Positions 58,860 to 64,000 of a stretch of DNA of 64,000 nt are shown here, piece by piece. This stretch comes from Mitsuokella multacida DSM 20544. Lineage in GTDB: Bacteria; Bacillota; Negativicutes; Selenomonadales; Selenomonadaceae. Where the stretch lies: assembly GCF_000155955.1 (NCBI RefSeq), contig NZ_GG697142.2:219646-283645 (forward strand), given 5' to 3'. Numbering within the stretch: position 1 is the stretch's first letter; the number at the start of each line of letters is the position of its first letter. A program made the translations under genes and the position numbers. Under the pieces are notes generated by a model. It worked only from the letters and a program-made list of their open reading frames with translations, did not search any database and was not told where the DNA came from.

Positions 58860-59453
58860 ATGTTTATTCTGGCATCTGCGTCGCCGCGTCGCAGGGAACT
58901 CCTGCAGCAGATCGACGCCAGCTTTGAGGTGAAGGTCGCTTCGGTGGAGGAAGTGACTGGCGGCAATCTGGCACCTGCTGAGATCGTAGTGGAAAACGCC
59001 GTCCGCAAGGCAAAGGCTGTGGCGAAGGAAAATCCCGGGCATCCCGTGCTCGGTGCCGACACCATCGTCTTCCTCGACGGCAGGGTGTATGGCAAGCCGC
59101 ATGATGCGAAAGAGGCAAAGGCGATGCTCAAGGCATTGGCGGGCAGGGAGCATGAGGTCGCGACGGGCATTGCCTGGGTCCGTGGAGACGAGGTCTTCAC
59201 GGATGTCGAGACGACGCGCGTCTTCTTTGCTCCGATGACAGACGAAGCGATTGCCGCCTACGTCGAGACGGGAGAGCCGCTCGACAAGGCGGGGGCGTAT
59301 GCCATCCAGGGACGGGCGGCGAGGTTCATCGAGTCGATTGCAGGCTCGTTCTCCAACGTCGTCGGCCTGCCTCTCTACGCGGTCTGCCGGCTTGCCGGAA
59401 AGGCAGGCGTGAATCTTTATGACAATCATGGTTCGAGATCTACCAAGGGATGA
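58860..59453 (+). CDS. maf: Maf family nucleotide pyrophosphatase
   Basis: Hydrolyses non-canonical or modified nucleoside triphosphates (dTTP/UTP-type Maf). FILASASPRRRELLQQI is the N-terminal signature, with VLGADTIVFLDG and the GAYAIQGRAARFIESIAGS segment near the C-terminus. 197 aa. GAAAGGA upstream of the ATG. It overlaps radC by 35 bases. Confidence 0.94.
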   Translation: MFILASASPRRRELLQQIDASFEVKVASVEEVTGGNLAPAEIVVENAVRKAKAVAKENPGHPVLGADTIVFLDGRVYGKPHDAKEAKAMLKALAGREHEVATGIAWVRGDEVFTDVETTRVFFAPMTDEAIAAYVETGEPLDKAGAYAIQGRAARFIESIAGSFSNVVGLPLYAVCRLAGKAGVNLYDNHGSRSTKG

Positions 59454-60108
59454 GCGGCCGCGTGAGAAGCTCATCGCGTATGGGGCGGATGCCCTGAGCA
59501 ATGCAGAACTCCTCGCCGTGCTGCTGCATACGGGGACGCGCGAGCAATCGGTCCTGCACCTCGCAGAATCCGTGCTCGGCAAGTTCAAGGAGCGTGGCAT
59601 CGCTTCCATCGTGCACACGTCGGTGGCGGACCTCGCGGGCATCCACGGCATCGGCCCGTCGAAGGCGGCGAGCATCCTCGCGGCCGTCGAGCTCGGCCGC
59701 CGCCTCGCAAAGAAAGCAGCCGAGAAGGTCCAGATCGTCCACGGTCCGGAGGATGCGGCGCACTACGTCATGCCGCATCTGCGCTACGAGCAGAAGGAGC
59801 ACTTCGCCGTGCTGCTGCTCAACACGAAGAACCACATCCTCGGGCTGCGGGATGTCTCCATCGGCAGCCTGTCGGCCTCCGTCGTGCATCCGCGCGAGGT
59901 CTTCGCGATGGCCATCCGCTATGCGGCGGCCTCGATGATCCTCGTGCACAATCACCCGAGCGGGGACCCGAATCCGAGCCGCGAGGACCTCGCCATCACA
60001 GATCGGCTCGTCAAGGCGGGGCGCATCCTCGACATCCCCGTCCTTGACCACATCATCCTCGGAGACAATCGCTTCCTGAGTTTGAAGGAAAAAGGCATGA
60101 TTTCTTGA
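59419..60108 (+). CDS. radC: RadC family JAMM-domain protein
   Basis: A 229-aa protein of uncertain function (a direct repair role is now doubted). Two helix-hairpin-helix-like segments (HGIGPSKAASILA near 75) precede a JAMM metalloprotease-like domain with the zinc motif HNHPSGDPNPSRED (about 178-191). ATG at 59419 (or 59428) lies inside the end of maf. Linkage to mreB is common in Firmicutes. Confidence 0.93.
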   Translation: MTIMVRDLPRDERPREKLIAYGADALSNAELLAVLLHTGTREQSVLHLAESVLGKFKERGIASIVHTSVADLAGIHGIGPSKAASILAAVELGRRLAKKAAEKVQIVHGPEDAAHYVMPHLRYEQKEHFAVLLLNTKNHILGLRDVSIGSLSASVVHPREVFAMAIRYAAASMILVHNHPSGDPNPSREDLAITDRLVKAGRILDIPVLDHIILGDNRFLSLKEKGMIS

Positions 60109-60115
60109 ATAATTC

Positions 60116-60144
60116 TTGACGTTCCCCTATTTTACCATTACAAT
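60116..60144 (+). promoter_or_regulatory. Promoter for mreBCD
   Basis: TTGACG (60116-60121), 17-base spacer, TACAAT (60139-60144), about 70 bases before mreB. Confidence 0.65.
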
Positions 60145-60197
60145 CCATTATGAGATGTGTTACAATGGTATGTATTGTTTCGATAAGGAAATTCTGA

Positions 60198-61255
<1,058 letters not shown>

Positions 61256-61256
<1 letters not shown>

Positions 61257-62290
61257 TGAGTGGAAAATACAGAAGGAATAATAAGAAGGGAACGGGCAAG
61301 AAGATCCTGATCCTGATCTTTGTGCTCATCAGCCTCTTCTGCATCATCTTTTTCTCGGCGCGGGGCCGTTTCCAGGCTCCTGTGGCGGAGCAGGCCGTCT
61401 CCATCGTGCTCACGCCGTTCCAGCGCGCGATCTCGTGGGTCGGCAGCCAGCTCAATTACGTGACGAGCAACGTCTGGGAGATCGCCACGATGCACGAGCA
61501 GAACAAGATGCTGCGCAATGAAGTCGAGCAGCTCCGCATCCAGAACCTCCACGCGAGCGAGTACGATGCGGAGAACCAGCGCCTGCGCGCGCTGCTCGGC
61601 TACAAGCAGACGGCGACGCAGTTCGACCTTGTCGCCGCAAGGGTCATCGGCCGCGAGTCGGCCACCTGGTCGAGCGTCATCAAGATCAACCGCGGCACGC
61701 GCGACGGCGTTGACGTCGACATGGCCGTCGTGACGGACAAGGGACTCGTCGGGCACGTCATCGAGGCCGGCCCGACTTCCGCAAAGGTCCAGCTTCTGCT
61801 CGACCCGCGCTCGTCGGTCGGCACGCTCGTCCAGCGCGCGGATTCCCGCGTCGCTGGCATCGTCGAGGGCGATATGGACAACCCGACCATGCCGCGCATG
61901 GTCAATATCCCGAAGACGGCAGATGTTGAGGAGGGCGATGTCGTCGTGACCTCTGGCTTCGGCGGGGTGTACCCGAAGGGGCTCAATGTCGGTACCGTTG
62001 CAGAGATGCGCAACGATGAGGGCGGCCTGCTGAAGATTGCCGTGCTCGAGCCGGCTGTCGACTTCCAGAAGCTCGAGGACGTCATGGTCATCACGGCTTC
62101 CCGCGAGGCGCCGCCAGAGCCACTTAAGACGCCGCCGCAGACGCCGGGCACGGAGACAGACCCGGCGGCCCAGGCTGCTGAGCAGGCTGCCGCTGCAAAT
62201 GGCGATGAAGATTCGTCCGATTCTTCCAGCTCGGACGGCTCGAGCAGTTCGGATAGCAGCGCGGACAGCGGAGAGGGGAGCGCACAATGA
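61256..62290 (+). CDS. mreC: Rod shape-determining protein MreC
   Basis: A bitopic elongasome protein, 344 aa. The basic N-terminus leads to one membrane helix (about 16-34), a coiled coil (about 70-105, NKMLRNEVEQLRIQN) and the two-barrel MreC domain (ARVIGRESATWSSVIKINRG, then KVQLLLDPRSSVG). The last 70 residues are an acidic Pro/Ala then Ser/Asp-rich tail (SSDSSSSDGSSSSDSSA), an unusual low-complexity extension. ATG at 61256 overlaps the mreB stop; a GTG at 61253 is one codon earlier. Confidence 0.94.
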
Positions 62291-62781
62291 AGAATGCAGG
62301 CGTGACGGCACTCGCCGTCATCATCCTCTACGCGCTCCAGACCTCCCTGCTGCCGCTCATCGCCTATCATGGCGTGACGGCAGACCTCTTGCTGCTCTTC
62401 GTCACCTCGACGGCTTTCCTCAAGGGAGCGCGCGTCGGTGCGCTCTCCGGCTTTGCCGTCGGACTCCTGCAGGACCTCGCGAGCGGGACCTTCCTGGGCA
62501 TGAACGCGTTCACGCGCCTCGTGCTCGGCTTCTGCGTCGGCAAGTTCTCCGACCAGGTATTCAAGGAGCAGTTTTTCCTGCCGGTCGTTGCCTCTTTGGT
62601 CGTGACGACGGCGAACTATTTTATTTTGGCGTTACTTATGCTATTATTAGGGTATCGCTTTAATCTGATGGGCCACATGCAGTACACGCTCCTGCCGATG
62701 CTCATCTATCAGCTGGTATTCGCTTATCCGGTACACCGTCTGGCCTACGAGCTTGACAAGCGGTACGGGAAGAAAGCATGA
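62287..62781 (+). CDS. mreD: Rod shape-determining protein MreD
   Basis: A 164-aa integral membrane protein with about five helices (residues 7-25, 31-50, 57-80, 98-125, 133-152). GFAVGLLQDLASGTFLGMNAF is the typical MreD block. It overlaps mreC by four bases (ATGA). Confidence 0.9.
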   Translation: MKNAGVTALAVIILYALQTSLLPLIAYHGVTADLLLLFVTSTAFLKGARVGALSGFAVGLLQDLASGTFLGMNAFTRLVLGFCVGKFSDQVFKEQFFLPVVASLVVTTANYFILALLMLLLGYRFNLMGHMQYTLLPMLIYQLVFAYPVHRLAYELDKRYGKKA

Positions 62782-62821
62782 CAGCAGCCTCTCTGGGGCA
62801 GCAGACGTTTTGGCAATGATT

Positions 62822-62847
62822 AAGGCACCTTGCGGGGTGCCTTTCGT
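62822..62847 (+). terminator. Weak terminator-like hairpin between mreD and the PBP2 gene
   Basis: 8-bp stem AAGGCACC / GGTGCCTT followed by TCGTT; the poor T run suggests partial read-through into the PBP gene. Confidence 0.45.
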
Positions 62848-62865
62848 TATGGGAGAGATTCGATT

Positions 62866-64000
62866 TTGGATAATGATGAAATCAACAGCAGATTACGGAC
62901 TTTGATGATCATATCGGTCCTGGTCATTGCCGTTCTCATCGGGCGGGCTGCCTACCTGCAGATCTATCAGGGGGAGTACTACGCCGGCCTCGCGGACGGC
63001 AACCGCATCCGCATCGTGCCGTCGATGGCACCGCGCGGCACGTTCTACGACCGCAACGGCGAGCTGCTCGTCACGAATCGCCCGGGCTTCTCGGTCTCGC
63101 TCCTGCCGCTGACCGCGCCAATCTCGGATGATGTCATCGACCGCCTGTCGGATCTTTTGAAGGTGCCGACAGATGAGATCAAGACGAAGATTGCCGGCCA
63201 CAGCGGCTTCAACCCCATCCGCATCAAGACGGATGTCACGCCGGACATCGTCTCCATCATCGAGGAGCAAAAGAGCCAGTACCCCGGTGTCGTCATCGAA
63301 GTGACGCCAATCCGTGATTACATCCTCAAGCAGGAGGGCGCGCATACCTTCGGCTACGTCAGTGAGATCAACGACACTGAGCTCGAGAAGATGAAGGACG
63401 AGGGCTACAAGTCCGGCGACATCATCGGCAAGTTCGGCCTCGAGAAGGTCTACGACAAGGAGCTGCGCGGCGAGAACGGCGGCCAGCAGGTCGAGGTCGA
63501 CGTGTCGGGCAAGCCTGTGCAGATCCTCGGCCGCAAGGAGCCGATTCCGGGCGATGATCTCGAACTCACGATCGATATCAACCTGCAGCAGGCGGCCGAG
63601 AAGGCCGTCGACGAGCAGCTCACGCAGATCGGTGCACACGCAGCGGCGGCCGTCGTCATGAATCCGCAGACCGGCGAGATCCTCGCGATGGTCAGCCGTC
63701 CAGCCTTCGACCCGAACCTTTTCGCGCATGGCATCTCGTCGAAGGACTGGAACCAGCTCAACAATAACCCGTACCACCCGATGGACAACAAGACCATCAC
63801 GGGTGAGTACCCGCCGGGCTCTACCTTCAAGATCGTCACGGGTACGGCTGCCCTGACAGAGGGCGTCGTCACGCCGGACGAGCAGATCTTCGACTCCGGC
63901 CATCACTGGATCATCCCGAAGGGCAATGCCGACGGCGAGGCCCTCGGCTGGCTGAACTTCCGCACGGCGCTCGCGCACTCGGATAACGTCTACTTCTACG
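62866..64000 (+). CDS. mrdA: Penicillin-binding protein 2 (partial, 3' end outside window)
   Basis: A class B transpeptidase for cell elongation; 378 codons are in the window and the frame is still open at 64000. One N-terminal membrane helix (about residues 13-32) is followed by the PBP dimerisation domain with RIRIVPSMAPRGTFYDRNG in part (MAPRGTFYDRNGE). The transpeptidase SxxK motif is Ser319-Thr-Phe-Lys322 in PPGSTFKIV. TTG at 62866 follows GGGAGAGA by about 7 bases. It continues the mreBCD cluster. Confidence 0.92.
   Translation, partial: MDNDEINSRLRTLMIISVLVIAVLIGRAAYLQIYQGEYYAGLADGNRIRIVPSMAPRGTFYDRNGELLVTNRPGFSVSLLPLTAPISDDVIDRLSDLLKVPTDEIKTKIAGHSGFNPIRIKTDVTPDIVSIIEEQKSQYPGVVIEVTPIRDYILKQEGAHTFGYVSEINDTELEKMKDEGYKSGDIIGKFGLEKVYDKELRGENGGQQVEVDVSGKPVQILGRKEPIPGDDLELTIDINLQQAAEKAVDEQLTQIGAHAAAAVVMNPQTGEILAMVSRPAFDPNLFAHGISSKDWNQLNNNPYHPMDNKTITGEYPPGSTFKIVTGTAALTEGVVTPDEQIFDSGHHWIIPKGNADGEALGWLNFRTALAHSDNVYFY

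Overview
The window looks like the chromosome of a diderm Firmicute (Negativicutes), most likely a Selenomonadaceae relative such as Selenomonas or Mitsuokella. This is inferred from gene content and not from an alignment. Firmicute hallmarks are CodY, NiaR, a delta-like RNA polymerase subunit (rpoE-pyrG), ywiB-argS and the Bacillus-like order mfd / yabN / divIC / yabR / tilS / hpt / ftsH / birA / coaX / dusB. The outer-membrane hallmark is an OmpM-type porin at 13949-15268: signal peptide, one SLH domain, coiled coil, beta-barrel and C-terminal Phe. Coding DNA is G+C rich with strong third-position bias, so long spurious open frames lie antisense to many real genes. No rRNA, CRISPR array, insertion sequence, prophage or integrase was seen. 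TTG starts are unusually common.

Layout. 1-5.1 kb: polyprenyl diphosphate synthase, two TatA-type proteins, TatC, then UbiD-type decarboxylase and UbiA-type prenyltransferase (quinone synthesis plus Tat export). 5.1-13.7 kb: folD, fhs, a DASS anion transporter with an attenuator-like leader, a short MetF-type reductase, the two subunits of an Nfn-type bifurcating transhydrogenase, a DEDDh exonuclease and a DUF523 protein. 13.9-21.7 kb: ompM, azlCD on the minus strand, tRNA-Asn/Glu/Val, niaR, an HD hydrolase, glnS, a small unknown gene and an ArsB/NhaD-type permease. 21.8-29.3 kb: putP on the minus strand, an FAD oxidoreductase, ywiB-argS, rpoE, pyrG. 29.4-45.1 kb: mfd, the methylase half of yabN without MazG, HU, an SDR/glycosyltransferase pair, then divIC, yabR, tilS, hpt, ftsH, birA, coaX, dusB and an M18 aminopeptidase. 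45.1-55.5 kb: deoD on the minus strand, RNase P RNA, a c-di-AMP (ydaO-type) riboswitch driving an NlpC/P60 hydrolase, a 25-aa membrane peptide, then dprA-topA-trmFO-hslV-hslU-codY. 55.5-64 kb: a lone trpD on the minus strand, tRNA-Pro/Arg, a second ArsB/NhaD-type permease with a terminator-like leader, DUF4321, maf-radC-mreB-mreC-mreD and the start of a class B penicillin-binding protein (PBP2), which runs off the window.

Most of the window is conserved housekeeping. The parts worth a second look are: two permease leaders with terminator hairpins, the first with a mutually exclusive alternative fold; MetF next to the electron-bifurcating NfnAB; the riboswitch-controlled wall hydrolase and the tiny membrane ORF downstream between two terminators; the MazG-less YabN; the SDR/MGDG-synthase-like pair inside a conserved operon region; and the hslV-hslU-codY cluster without xerC.
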